A stretch of DNA of 64,000 bases from Streptomyces malaysiense (lineage in GTDB: Bacteria > Actinomycetota > Actinomycetes > Streptomycetales > Streptomycetaceae): positions 248,001-312,000 of the forward strand of contig NZ_LBDA02000012.1 in NCBI RefSeq assembly GCF_000980885.2. The letters run 5' to 3'. Numbering within the stretch: the stretch's first letter is position 1; every line of letters starts with the position of its first letter. A program made the translations under genes and the position numbers. Under the pieces are notes generated by a model. That model was not told where the DNA came from, did no database searches, and was given only the letters and a program-made list of their open reading frames with translations. This document shows positions 17,245 through 25,577 of this stretch, piece by piece.

Positions 17245-17853
17245 ATGACGGAGCGCAAGTCCCGCAAGGACGCCGCCCGTAACCGGGAGGCCGTCCTCGC
17301 GGCCGCTGACGCCCTCTTCACCCGCGGCGGCAGCCCCGAGGACGTCACCATGGCCGACGTCGCGGCGGCGGCCGGCGTCGGCAAGGGCACGATCTTCCGG
17401 GCCTTCGGTGATCGCGCCGGGCTGCTCCGCGCCCTCTACGAGGTGCGGCTCGAACCGGTCAGGGAGGCCGTCGAGACCGGCCCGCCGCCCCTGGGGCCCG
17501 CGGCCTCGCCGCGGGATCGCGTACCCGCCCTGCTCGACGCCGTCCTGTGTTTCAAACTCGACAACCGGCGCCTCGCGCTGGCCCTGGAGGAAGGCGGGGG
17601 CGGCAGCCCGTACCGGGCGGAGCATTACGAGCGGTGGCACGGCCTGCTGCGCGCCGTACTGGAGCAGATCCCCGGTCTGGCCGACAGCGGCTTCGCCGCC
17701 CACGCCCTGCTCGCCGCCACCCGGGCCGACCTCGTCGAGCACCTGGCGGGAGAGGAACGCGTGCCGCGGGAGCGGCTGCGGGCACAGCTGGCGGACTTCG
17801 TCGCCGGGTTCCTGGCCTCCGCCCCGCCGCGAGGGGCGGCCGCGGCGGAGTGA
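17245..17853 (+). CDS. TetR-family transcriptional regulator
   Basis: The 202-residue product has a TetR DNA-binding domain in its first 60 residues: RNREAVLAAADALFTRGG, then VTMADVAAAAGVGKGTIFRAFGDRAGLLRALYE. The C-terminal ligand-binding region is helical and shows no residues that reveal the ligand. AAGGAG precedes the ATG. It is divergent from the SnoaL-NmrA operon, and the double palindrome between them is its likely operator, so autoregulation and repression of the operon are inferred. Confidence 0.9.
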   Translation: MTERKSRKDAARNREAVLAAADALFTRGGSPEDVTMADVAAAAGVGKGTIFRAFGDRAGLLRALYEVRLEPVREAVETGPPPLGPAASPRDRVPALLDAVLCFKLDNRRLALALEEGGGGSPYRAEHYERWHGLLRAVLEQIPGLADSGFAAHALLAATRADLVEHLAGEERVPRERLRAQLADFVAGFLASAPPRGAAAAE

Positions 17854-18185
17854 CCGGGGATCGGGCGGGTCCGTGTACGGGGCGTGGCCCGAGCGGGCGG
17901 CGCGCCCGAGGCCGACGGGGGCGCACGCACGCCGGCAGGAACGAACGGGGGAGGGGAAAGGGACCTTGGGGGATTCGCGACGGGGTCACGGCCGTCGCCG
18001 GGTGCACTGCGCCCGCATCGGGCCGCGGAGCGCCGAGCGTTGGCGGCACGCGGCCCTGTCGGGCACGTCCGGCCCCGGTGCCCGTGGCGCGAGCCCGCGG
18101 GTTACCGGGGGCCGGCTGCGCCCCGGAGTCGGCCCCGATGACTCGGGGCCGGCGGCTCGACGGCGTCGTCCTGGACCGGACTTGG
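17854..18185. other. Convergent intergenic region
   Basis: These 332 bases lie between the TetR stop and the convergent rhomboid-like gene. I see no gene; the only structure is the hairpin at 18130-18151. Confidence 0.4.
18130..18151 (-). terminator. Terminator hairpin for the rhomboid-like gene
   Basis: CGGCCCCGA (18130-18138) and TCGGGGCCG (18143-18151) form a perfect 9-bp stem with a 4-base loop, 35 bases past the stop of the minus-strand gene. Confidence 0.6.
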
Positions 18186-18872
18186 TCAGCGGGCACGCTC
18201 CGGCGAGCGGTCCGGGCTCGCGTCGCCGCCGTGCCACCGGGCGCGGACCGCCCACGCCGCCGCGCCGAGGGCGAAGCCGTAGGCGGAGACCAGGCCATGG
18301 CCGTTGTCCTGGGCGAGCCACATCGCCAGACCCAGTACGGGAACGCCGATCGCCAGGGCGAGTTCCTTGGGGAGGCGGGTACGGGTGAGGAGGGCCAGGG
18401 CGAGGGTGGCGCCGAGGAAGTAGGTGGCGCCGGAGCTGCCGGCGAAGTTCCGCGGGTCGGTACCGGGGCCGTCGCCGAGGCCGAGCAGGGTGTCGATCCG
18501 GCCGGGCAGCACGATGCCGGCGAGGAAGAGACCGACGGTCAGCGGGCCGCCCCAGTACCACTGGGCGAGCGCGGCGACGACGGCGAGGGTGACGAGGTTC
18601 CACAGGGCGCCGAGGAGGCCGCCGTTCTGCATGAACACCGAGGTGAACTCGCGCCACCAGCCGGACCTGGCGGGGTCGGCGTCCAGCGCGTCCATGGCGC
18701 CGGACCAGACCAGTTGGAGCAGCACGCCGCCGACGGCGATCGCGGTCAGGGCGACCGCCGCCCACGGGATCGGCCGCCCGCGCAGGGTGTCCCGGCCGGC
18801 CACTCCGAGACCGCAGTTGACCATCATGACCATCAGTGCGGCCGTGGTCACGTTGAAGACGATCGCCCCCAT
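18186..18872 (-). CDS. Rhomboid-like integral membrane protein
   Basis: The 228-residue protein has about six to seven hydrophobic segments. Two rhomboid hallmarks are visible: GSSG (S147) in NFAGSSGATYFLG at the start of one membrane helix, and H192 in DNGHGLVSAYGFALGAAAW, a His followed by small-residue spacing in a later helix. These match the Ser-His dyad of intramembrane serine proteases and the actinobacterial rhomboid-like group. Overall similarity to canonical rhomboids is low, so activity is uncertain. GGGGGAG precedes the ATG. It is divergent from a TetR gene across a long inverted repeat. Confidence 0.6.
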   Translation of the reverse strand: MGAIVFNVTTAALMVMMVNCGLGVAGRDTLRGRPIPWAAVALTAIAVGGVLLQLVWSGAMDALDADPARSGWWREFTSVFMQNGGLLGALWNLVTLAVVAALAQWYWGGPLTVGLFLAGIVLPGRIDTLLGLGDGPGTDPRNFAGSSGATYFLGATLALALLTRTRLPKELALAIGVPVLGLAMWLAQDNGHGLVSAYGFALGAAAWAVRARWHGGDASPDRSPERAR

Positions 18873-18902
18873 GTCGGCGGCTCCCCCGGTTCCAGCGATT
18901 CA

Positions 18903-18956
18903 AACGCCGTTCGAAAATCTGACGACGTGAAACTAGCACATTTTTCGAACGGTGTT
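18903..18956. promoter_or_regulatory. Long inverted-repeat operator between rhomboid-like and TetR genes
   Basis: AACGCCGTTCGAAAA (18903-18917) and TTTTCGAACGGTGTT (18942-18956) are inverted copies with one mismatch in 15, separated by 24 bases. Each arm holds a TTCGAA palindrome, so each could bind its own dimer. The right arm abuts the TetR promoter. Confidence 0.75.
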
Positions 18957-18967
18957 GGAACACGTTG

Positions 18968-18981
18968 TACGATGAAACCCA
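18968..18981 (+). promoter_or_regulatory. -10 element of a probable leaderless tetR transcript
   Basis: TACGAT (18968-18973) ends 7 bases before the ATG at 18981. The alternative in-frame ATG at 18972 overlaps this -10, which is why I prefer the later start. Confidence 0.5.
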
Positions 18982-19613
18982 TGAAGCTCACCAAGGAGCG
19001 CATCGTCGACGCGGGCATGGCCGTCTTCGCCGAGGCCGGCTACCAGAACCTGTCCATGCGTCAGGTCGCCGACCGCCTCGACGCCCACGCCGGCAGCCTC
19101 TACTACCACGTACGCGGCAAGGAGGAACTGCTCGCCCTGATGGCCGACCGGGTCTGCCACCGCGCCTACGACGCGGGTACCGACGCGCTGGCCGCGCTCC
19201 CGCCCGCCGCCACCTGGCAGGACCGGGTCGAAGCCCAGGTCACCGCCCTGCGTGCGGAGATCAAGCGGCATCCCGGGGGCGCCCAACTCCTCGCCGAGAG
19301 CCCCGGCGTGCTCAGCACCGGCGCGTTCTCCCTGATGGAGCGCCTGCTGCGTACCCTGCTCGACGGCGGGCTGCCCGCCGCCCACTGCGGCATCGCCGCC
19401 GACAGCCTGCTCAGCCACGTCACCGGGTTCGTACTCCAGGAACAGAACGGGCCGGCCGCCCCGCCGGCCGTCACCGCCGGCCGATACGCCGAACTGCGCG
19501 AGCGATTTCCCCTCGTCATGGGCGACTTGATCCCCCGGCTGAGCCAGGACGAGAAGTTCACCCGGAGCATCCGCCTGCTCTGCACCGGCTTCACGGCGCT
19601 CGACCAGGGGTGA
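18981..19613 (+). CDS. TetR-family regulator with TetR-class C-terminal domain
   Basis: The 210-residue product begins MKLTKERIVDAGMAVFAEAG and continues with LSMRQVADRLDAHAGSLYYHVRGKEELLALMADRV. The YYHV recognition-helix end is typical of the classical TetR branch. The C-terminal region (IKRHPGGAQLLAESPGVL, then FVLQEQN) resembles the TetR_C tetracycline-repressor type. The leaderless start at 18981 follows the promoter arrangement. The divergent rhomboid-like gene is the probable target through the shared inverted repeat. Confidence 0.88.
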   Translation: MKLTKERIVDAGMAVFAEAGYQNLSMRQVADRLDAHAGSLYYHVRGKEELLALMADRVCHRAYDAGTDALAALPPAATWQDRVEAQVTALRAEIKRHPGGAQLLAESPGVLSTGAFSLMERLLRTLLDGGLPAAHCGIAADSLLSHVTGFVLQEQNGPAAPPAVTAGRYAELRERFPLVMGDLIPRLSQDEKFTRSIRLLCTGFTALDQG

Positions 19614-19910
19614 CCGGCTCGCCGACGTTCGTCCCCGGCCGGCGGCCCGCCGCCCGGGACGGTGGCGCCGCCGTGGGTGCGGCAGGCGGGTCCGGGAGCC
19701 TCGCACCCGCGGGCACTCCTGAGGACAGATCCGGCCGGGCGCAGGAAGATGGAAACGGCGGGACGGGCCGGGTGTACCGCCGTCGCCACTTCGGGCGGCC
19801 GTCTCCGCACAGCCGTGAAGGCGATGGCGCGGTCGCTCACCGGATTGACCGCGGGCCGGAACAGCCGCTTCCGTCAGGCCCCTCCACCGGCTCGCCATCC
19901 GGAGGCAACC

Positions 19911-20588
19911 ATGGGCGCAGTTCTCGGTGACGTACTGGGTCTCGCGGCGGCCGTCGCGGTCAGCCCGCTCCCGATCATCGCCGTCATCCTCATCCTCGCC
20001 ACGCCCCGCGGGCGTCTCAACGGTGTGCTCTTCACCCTCGGCTGGATCCTGGGGCTGGCGGTGCTGGGCGCGGTGATGCTGGCGATCGCCTCCCCGGCCG
20101 AGGCCTCCGCCCACCAGCATCCGGCCACCTGGGTGGGAGCGCTCAAGCTCGCCCTGGGCCTGTTCCTCGTCCTCTTCGGCGCCCGGCAGTGGCACCGGCG
20201 CCCGAAGGACCCTTCGCAGGCCCGGCTGCCGAAGTGGATGAGCGCGCTCGACGGCCTCGCGCCCGTCAAGATCTTCGGGCTGGGGGTGGCCCTGGCCGCG
20301 CTCAACGCCAAGAACGCACCGCTGACCATCGCCGCCGGGGCGTCGATCGGGTCGGCCGGACTGCCGGTCGGGCAGCAGATCGCCTCCTTGGCCGTCTTCG
20401 TCCTGATCGCCACCCTCGGTCTGCTGGCCCCGGTGGGAGTCTTCCTGGTCGGGGGCGAGCGTGCCAGGGCCACGCTCGGCAACTGGAAGGAGTGGGCGGC
20501 CCGGAACAACGTCGCCGTGATGGCGGTCCTCTTCCTCGTCCTCGGGCTGAAGGTGCTCGGGGACGGCATCTCCGTCCTCACCTCCTGA
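19911..20588 (+). CDS. GAP-family (LysE-like) membrane protein
   Basis: The 225-residue protein has about six membrane segments. It starts with VLGDVLGLAAAVAVSPLPIIAVILILATPRGRLNG, a typical beginning of the GAP (Sap/LysE-related) family. NAKNAPLTIAAGASIGSAGL lies in the middle and AVMAVLFLVLGLKVLGDGI at the end. Mycobacterial relatives take part in glycopeptidolipid or sulfolipid export; the function here is unknown. GGAGG precedes the ATG. The 297 bases between the TetR stop and this gene hold no other gene. Confidence 0.8.
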   Translation: MGAVLGDVLGLAAAVAVSPLPIIAVILILATPRGRLNGVLFTLGWILGLAVLGAVMLAIASPAEASAHQHPATWVGALKLALGLFLVLFGARQWHRRPKDPSQARLPKWMSALDGLAPVKIFGLGVALAALNAKNAPLTIAAGASIGSAGLPVGQQIASLAVFVLIATLGLLAPVGVFLVGGERARATLGNWKEWAARNNVAVMAVLFLVLGLKVLGDGISVLTS

Positions 20589-20840
20589 CCGGCCTTCTCA
20601 CCGAGCCGGCGGGAGACGGCGCGTCCCTCCGCCGGGATACGGGACGGCCGGGACCGCCGGACCGGAACGCCGAGTCGGGGCCGCGAAGGGGCGCCGTACA
20701 CCCGGCGTTCCACGAGTCGATGTCTCCGCGCGGCGCCGGCGTCCGCCGCCGGTGACCACATCAGGCCGACTATGCGGGACAGCCTCCGCGTGCACCGCGA
20801 CCGCCCCTAGAGTCGGGCCAGTCGACGGGAAGGAAACGAG

Positions 20841-21323
20841 ATGTCCCTTGACCTGACCGAGCTGACGTGTTTTGGCCGTGCGCTGGAGGAGGCGCGTTCG
20901 CTGCTGGAGGCCGACCGCAAGCGTCTGGAGCAGCGGTGCGAACGGACGTCGTACGCGGACGGCACGGCAGGCAGTCCCACGCAGACGCTCTACGGCGTCA
21001 CGCTCCTGTCCGGGGCCATGTCCCAGGCGCTGACCCGGGTCGCCCTGGCCGCCGGCTACTCCACCCTCGGCATGGACCAGCGGGCCGAGCACGAACTAGT
21101 GACGGCACGGATGTACCCGGTCGGCTTCCCGTCCGGTGCGGATCGCATGGCACGTCCGCTCGGCGAGGCCACCGTGCAGGCGATGGAAATGGTCCGGGAC
21201 CTCGGTTTCTTCGACGGAGAGATCTCCATCGCGATCGACGTGGCCCTCGCCGCCCCGCAGGCGACGTATCCCCCGGCCGACTGGGACGAGTACGAGCGGC
21301 AGCGACGCACCTGGACCGAATGA
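20841..21323 (+). CDS. Hypothetical protein
   Basis: I do not recognise this 160-residue protein. It is soluble, mildly acidic and mostly helical in appearance. The N-terminal half (FGRALEEARSLLEADRKRLEQRCE) has heptad-like charge spacing, and the C-terminus is polar (ADWDEYERQRRTWTE). GGAAGG lies a few bases before the ATG and third-position GC is normal for a real gene. No neighbour hints at a role. Confidence 0.65.
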   Translation: MSLDLTELTCFGRALEEARSLLEADRKRLEQRCERTSYADGTAGSPTQTLYGVTLLSGAMSQALTRVALAAGYSTLGMDQRAEHELVTARMYPVGFPSGADRMARPLGEATVQAMEMVRDLGFFDGEISIAIDVALAAPQATYPPADWDEYERQRRTWTE

Positions 21324-21616
21324 GCGGCCACCGGCCGGGCCGCGAGGCGCCCGCCGGGCATGCCGACCGCGGTCGGCCGAGGCCGGTCCTCACGACGACG
21401 TCCGGGTGGCACCGAGTGCCTCGGGCGGCGCGGAGCGGGGAGCGCGGCCGGGGCGGGTGTCTTCCTCCGTTTGCGGCGTGCCGCCCAGCGGGGTTCAGTG
21501 ATTACGGACCCTCGTGAAAACGCCCCCCGGATCGCGGACCCGCGCCGCCCGGGAGCCGCCGTGCGATCCCGTCCGGGCGAGGCTCGGCCCCGGGGTACTC
21601 GATCCGGGAGGATCCC

Positions 21617-21787
21617 ATGTCGCACCATCACCACAAGTCCAATGAGCAGGTCGAAGGAGACCCGGACACCGGTCACGGCCGCGGTATGCCGCGCCGGCCC
21701 GACGAGGCACGACTCGCCGAGCGCACCCGTAAGGACCAGCGGGATGTGAAGGAGGAGCGGGCCGAGACCGAGCGCGAGGAGGGCTGA
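21617..21787 (+). CDS. Small charged hypothetical protein, 56 aa
   Basis: A short frame with a strong site (GGGAGGATCCC before ATG) encodes a product beginning MSHHHHKSNEQ and ending in a very charged helix (LAERTRKDQRDVKEERAETE). The four native histidines could bind metal. It is followed 128 bases later by the bL37-like gene. Function unknown. The good initiation site and codon bias argue it is real. Confidence 0.6.
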   Translation: MSHHHHKSNEQVEGDPDTGHGRGMPRRPDEARLAERTRKDQRDVKEERAETEREEG

Positions 21788-21915
21788 CGGTCGTCGTTCG
21801 TCCGCGCTCGTGCCTGCCCGCCGACGCCGCATAACGGCACCGGCGTGCCCGACGGGACGTCGTTCGCGCTTCCCTTCCCGTCCGAAGCGCCATTCCACCC
21901 ATACGGGAGGTTCTC

Positions 21916-21993
21916 ATGTCCTCGAAGAGACGCCGGAAGAAGAAGGCGCGCCGCAACCATCCGGCCAACCACGGCAGACGCCCCCAGTCCTGA
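21916..21993 (+). CDS. bL37-like small ribosomal protein
   Basis: The 25-residue product, starting MSSKRRRKKKARR and ending ANHGRRPQS, is almost all basic and polar. GGGAGG stands 6 bases before the ATG. The pattern KR-RKK-ARR ... ANHG-RP matches the actinobacterial large-subunit protein bL37 as I recall it from mycobacterial ribosome structures. This copy departs at several positions (NHP insert, RRPQS end), so it may be an alternative paralogue. I worked from remembered family features, not an alignment. Confidence 0.55.
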   Translation: MSSKRRRKKKARRNHPANHGRRPQS

Positions 21994-22092
21994 GGGGGCG
22001 GTCCTGAGGGCCTGTCCGCACACGGAAGGCCGCGGGCGGTCCCTCCCGGCCGGCCCGGCCGGGAACGGGTCGGGATCCGCCTAGGGCCGCGA

Positions 22093-22237
22093 CAGGCGAC
22101 GTCCGCCCCGTCGCGACGCCCTGCACCCACTCTCGCCGCACCGGCCGAAAGCCCGAGTACGTCCGGTACGAGGGCTTCCGTCCGGCACGCCGAGAGCACG
22201 CACCGGACGCCGCTCCTTGACGGGCGGACGTCGCCTG
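22093..22237. repeat. Long-range inverted repeat enclosing a hairpin
   Basis: CAGGCGACGTCCGCCC (22093-22108) is the exact reverse complement of GGGCGGACGTCGCCTG (22222-22237). The arms are 113 bases apart and enclose another hairpin. They lie between the bL37-like gene and the convergent transporter. Confidence 0.7.
22147..22179 (-). terminator. Imperfect hairpin downstream of the MHS transporter
   Basis: AAGCCC (22149-22154) pairs with GGGCTT (22172-22177). An internal 2-base mismatch follows, then GTAC pairs with GTAC (22157-22160 and 22166-22169). It is 67 bases beyond the transporter stop on the minus strand and may serve both convergent genes. Confidence 0.45.
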
Positions 22238-22245
22238 CCGCGGCA

Positions 22246-23784
22246 CTAGACCGCGCGCGGACCGTCCGCCGACAGCAGGTACAACTCCCGCGAGGTGCTG
22301 ATCAGTTCCTGTTCCTCCTGCCGGGAGCCGACCATCGGCCGCGATCCGTTGAGCGGCATCTGGGCGGTCTCCGGGAGGAACCGCACCGTGATCAGACCGA
22401 TGGCTCCGGCGAGCATCAGGTAGTAGGCCGGCGCCAGATCGTCGCCGGTGACGCTGACCAACGCCTCGGTGACCAGCGGGGTCGTACCGCCGAACGCGGA
22501 CACGGCGACGTTGAAGCCGATGCCCATGGCGGCGTAGCGCACCGCCGTCGGGAACAGGGCGGGCAGAGTCGCGGCGCTGGGCGCGGCGAAGCACGCCAGC
22601 AGGGTGGCCAGGGTCAGCATCCCCGACAGCGGCAACCAGGTGCCCCCGCTCGTGAGCATCAGGAACGACGGGACCGCGAGGACGATCATGGCGGCCGCGC
22701 TCACCCCGTAGACGGGACGCCGGCCGACACGGTCGCTGAGCCGGCCGACGAACGTGATCAGCAGCACGATCCACAGCATGCCGACGAGGACCAGCAGGTC
22801 GGCGAAGGCGGCGGAGCGGTGCAGGTCCTCGGTCAGGTAGGTGGGCATGAACCCGGTCACCATGTAGTTGGTGACGTTGTACAGCAGCACGATGCCCATG
22901 CACAGCAGCAGCTCACGCCAGTGTCTGCCGATGATGTCCTTGAACTCGCCGCCCACCGAGGCCTGGGCGATGCTCTTCTCGTGCTCGTCCAGCTGCTGCC
23001 GGAAGGCCGGGGACTCCTCCAGCCTGAGCCGCATGTACAGGCCGATGGCGCCGAGCGGACCGGCGACCAGGAACGGCACGCGCCAGCCCCAGGAGAGCAT
23101 CGCGGCGTCGCTCAGGGCCAGGTTCAGCACGGTGACCAGGGCGGAGCCGAGCGCGTAGCCGACGAAGGTACCGAAGTCGAGCCAGCTGGACAGGAAGCCG
23201 CGGCGGCGGTCCGGTGCGTACTCGGAGACGAACGTGGAGGCTCCGCCGTACTCGCCGCCGGTCGAGAAGCCCTGCACCATGCGGGCGATCAGGAGTAGCA
23301 CCGGAGCCGCGACGCCGATCGTCGTGAAGCCGGGGATCAGACCGATGGAGAAGGTGCCGGCCGCCATCATGATCATGGTGGTGGCCAGTACCTTCTGCCG
23401 GCCGACCCGGTCCCCGAGCGGCCCGAAGACGAGCCCGCCGAGCGGCCGCACCACGAAGGCGGCGGCGAACGTCGCGAACGACGAGATCAGCTGGGCGGTC
23501 GGTGAGGCCGACGGGAAGAACACCTTGCCGACGACGGCGGCCAGATAGCTGTAGATGCCGAAGTCGAACCACTCCATGCAGTTGCCCAGGGCGGAGGCAC
23601 CGACCGCGCGCCGCAGCAGGGGGCCTTCGACGACCTGGATGTCGTCCTCTCGGAAGGCCCCCTCGTTGCGGCGCAGCCGGCGGGTGAGTTCCTCCCGCAC
23701 CTGTCGCGGCATCTCCACGACGGACTCCGGCAGCCTGGTGTTCCCGGGCGGGCCGGGGGACCCGTCGGACGTCGCATCGCTCAC
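22246..23784 (-). CDS. MFS transporter, metabolite:H+ symporter (MHS) family
   Basis: The 512-residue protein has about 12 membrane helices after a hydrophilic N-terminus. MHS signatures are clear: GNCMEWFDFGIYSYLA at the first helix, RPLGGLVFGPLGDRVGRQKVL at the loop 2-3 motif, GFSTGGEYGGASTFVSEYAP, and GRLSDRVGRRPVY in the second half. Relatives include ProP and ShiA, importers of proline/betaine, shikimate or dicarboxylates. The predicted start is GTG at 23784. The 246 bases upstream of it hold no gene. Confidence 0.9.
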   Translation of the reverse strand: MSDATSDGSPGPPGNTRLPESVVEMPRQVREELTRRLRRNEGAFREDDIQVVEGPLLRRAVGASALGNCMEWFDFGIYSYLAAVVGKVFFPSASPTAQLISSFATFAAAFVVRPLGGLVFGPLGDRVGRQKVLATTMIMMAAGTFSIGLIPGFTTIGVAAPVLLLIARMVQGFSTGGEYGGASTFVSEYAPDRRRGFLSSWLDFGTFVGYALGSALVTVLNLALSDAAMLSWGWRVPFLVAGPLGAIGLYMRLRLEESPAFRQQLDEHEKSIAQASVGGEFKDIIGRHWRELLLCMGIVLLYNVTNYMVTGFMPTYLTEDLHRSAAFADLLVLVGMLWIVLLITFVGRLSDRVGRRPVYGVSAAAMIVLAVPSFLMLTSGGTWLPLSGMLTLATLLACFAAPSAATLPALFPTAVRYAAMGIGFNVAVSAFGGTTPLVTEALVSVTGDDLAPAYYLMLAGAIGLITVRFLPETAQMPLNGSRPMVGSRQEEQELISTSRELYLLSADGPRAV

Positions 23785-24030
23785 GTGGCAGCCAGCCCTT
23801 CGCCGTCGGCAGGATCACCCACCGCATCCTGTGCCGCCCCGCGACAGCGCGCGCGCCGGGGCGTCCGACCGGGCGTACGGTCCGACCCCGGCCACGGCGA
23901 TCGGCACGCCACCGCGCTCCGGCTCTTGGCGGCGGAGGCCGAGCCGGCATGTGGAGCGCGGCTTCCCCGGCGCGGACGGGTCACGCGGGCACCGCGTTCG
24001 GTGGCGTGCGCGAGCGCGCGGGCGTTTCGG

Positions 24031-24423
24031 TCAGCCCTGTTTGGGCGCCGTGATGGGCATCAGGCGCAAGGTGAAGGAGTGGCCGGCCGGGTCGGTGTAT
24101 CCGCGTTCCTCGTACGGCCCCGCCGGGTCCCTCGTCTCGATCGGTCGGCCTCCGAGGCCCACCACGCGGCGTTCGGCCGCGTCCAAGTCCTCGACCAGGA
24201 ACACCAGATGGGACTGGAGGGAGTTCTCCGGGCGGGGCCAGCTGGGCGAGACGGCGTTCACGTCACGGCGGAAGGCCAGCCGTATGCCGTCGGCGCCACG
24301 GACCTCCACGAGGTTGGCCGAGGCGTCCGTCTGCTCGGCCTCCAGGAACTCCTTGTAGAACACGGCCAGTTTCTCGGGCTCGGCGCAGTCGAGGACCACG
24401 ACGCCCGCCTTCACCACTGTCAT
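24031..24423 (-). CDS. VOC (glyoxalase/dioxygenase superfamily) protein
   Basis: The 130-residue protein has the paired beta-alpha-beta modules of the vicinal oxygen chelate fold: AGVVVLDCAEPEKLAVFYKEFL opens the first, and SHLVFLVEDLDAAERRVVGLG with YTDPAGHSFTLRLMP closes the second. Members include glyoxalases, fosfomycin and bleomycin resistance proteins and dioxygenases. The substrate cannot be read from the sequence. GGGAGGAAGC directly precedes the ATG. Confidence 0.85.
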   Translation of the reverse strand: MTVVKAGVVVLDCAEPEKLAVFYKEFLEAEQTDASANLVEVRGADGIRLAFRRDVNAVSPSWPRPENSLQSHLVFLVEDLDAAERRVVGLGGRPIETRDPAGPYEERGYTDPAGHSFTLRLMPITAPKQG

Positions 24424-24796
24424 GCTTCCTCCCGGGGGATGACCTGTTCTGCGGATATCCCCAGCCGCCCGATTCAGTCGGCGGACTGCCGCGCGGGCCC
24501 CGGCACCGACCACGCGGTCCCGCCTCCGCCACCGAGGATCCACCCGCCGCCGTCCGGAACAGGGCCGTGTCCGCCGCTGCCTCCGTCCGGTGCTCGGAGA
24601 ACTTCGCGCAGGTCACATGGCCGGCCGACGTCAGGCACGTTCGGCAGGCCGGAAACGGTTCGAGCGAACCCGGGGCAGCACTTCCGGCTGCCGGCGTCCC
24701 CGGGGCCCGCCGGCAGCCGTGCCGCGTCGGCTCGGTGTGCGATACCGGGACCGGCGTGCCGTCTTCAGGTGACATCCCGCCGCGCGGAGCGGCACG
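24424..24796. other. Intergenic region, no gene seen
   Basis: These 373 bases separate the VOC start from the stop of the small membrane protein, both on the minus strand. I see no conserved frame and no strong hairpin; it presumably holds the VOC promoter. Confidence 0.4.
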
Positions 24797-25072
24797 TCAT
24801 CCGGCCTCCGACCCCGTCCGCCGAGCCAGGCGGAACAGGACCCGGGCGTACACGAGGGTCGCCGCCGTGATGATCGTCGGGACGACCGCCAGCGCGAGTA
24901 TGCCCGCCAGCTCGCGGCCGCCTTCGGCGGGTCCGGGGAACCCCCGGTCCTCGTCCAGCATGAACCGGTAACCGAACCACGCCCACAGCGCCAGCGACAG
25001 CACCATCCACCCGAGCGACCACTTCTCGATCCGGTGCCCGTCCTGACGGAGCCGCTCTGCGTCCGCAGTCAT
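24797..25072 (-). CDS. Small membrane protein with two helices
   Basis: The 91-residue product has an amphipathic start (MTADAERLRQDGHRIEKW) and two membrane segments (LGWMVLSLALWAWFGYRF and ELAGILALAVVPTIITAATLV) joined by a short polar loop. It ends in a basic tail, so it probably sits in the membrane with the N-terminus inside. A purine run (GGGGGAAAG) precedes the ATG at 25072. I do not recognise a named family. Confidence 0.65.
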   Translation of the reverse strand: MTADAERLRQDGHRIEKWSLGWMVLSLALWAWFGYRFMLDEDRGFPGPAEGGRELAGILALAVVPTIITAATLVYARVLFRLARRTGSEAG

Positions 25073-25355
25073 CTTTCCCCCTGCCTCACTGGTGATCAGC
25101 GGCCAGTGGATCACACCAGGTACGTGCCGACGAGCGCCGGTCCCTCACATGTCCGCAGCGCTGTCACCCTGCTCGCCGTCTCCCTGGCGCCCTCACCACC
25201 GCCACCGCCGGGGAAGACCGTCGCCACGTCGGCCGGATGCCATGACCGCCCGCCTTCCGCGCGTCGTGTCGCCGACGGCCCGGAGGCCGGGCCGCGGTCC
25301 CCGTGGCCTCGCATCGTCGTCAGCGGCGGTCGGGCCGCGCTCCGCCGGGCCGCCA
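25073..25355. other. Degraded upstream part of the discoidin remnant
   Basis: No intact gene. The + strand shows secretion-like pieces (LLAVSLAPSP) in a frame different from the discoidin fragment that follows. This would fit frameshift decay, but it is too eroded to be sure. Confidence 0.3.
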
Positions 25356-25577
25356 GTCCGCAACCGGACCGTCACCGTGCTCGGCGGCACCGACGGTTCG
25401 ACGTACTCCACGGTGGCCGGTTCCCGGGGCCACCGCTTCGACCCGGCCATGGGCAACACCGCCACGGTCTCCCCGCCGAGCGGTACGGATCTGCGTCACC
25501 TGCGGCCGTCGGTCGGCGCCGACACGGGCCGTCCTGCCGGGCAGTTCGGCGAGGTGGAGGCGTACCCCACGTCCTGA
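25356..25577 (+). pseudogene. Remnant of a discoidin (F5/8 type C) carbohydrate-binding domain
   Basis: The translation runs VRNRTVTVLGGTDGSTYSTV, then RGHRFDPAMGNTATVSPPSG, and ends QFGEVEAYPTS before a stop. This follows the C-terminal half of discoidin/CBM32-like domains common in Streptomyces secreted hydrolases. The hallmark there is T-VLGSTDGS--T, then FDPATGNT, then TGWPAAQLSE-E-YPS. Conserved aromatic and hydrophobic positions are changed, and no matching N-terminal half or enzyme domain is in frame. I read it as a decayed gene end. Confidence 0.55.
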
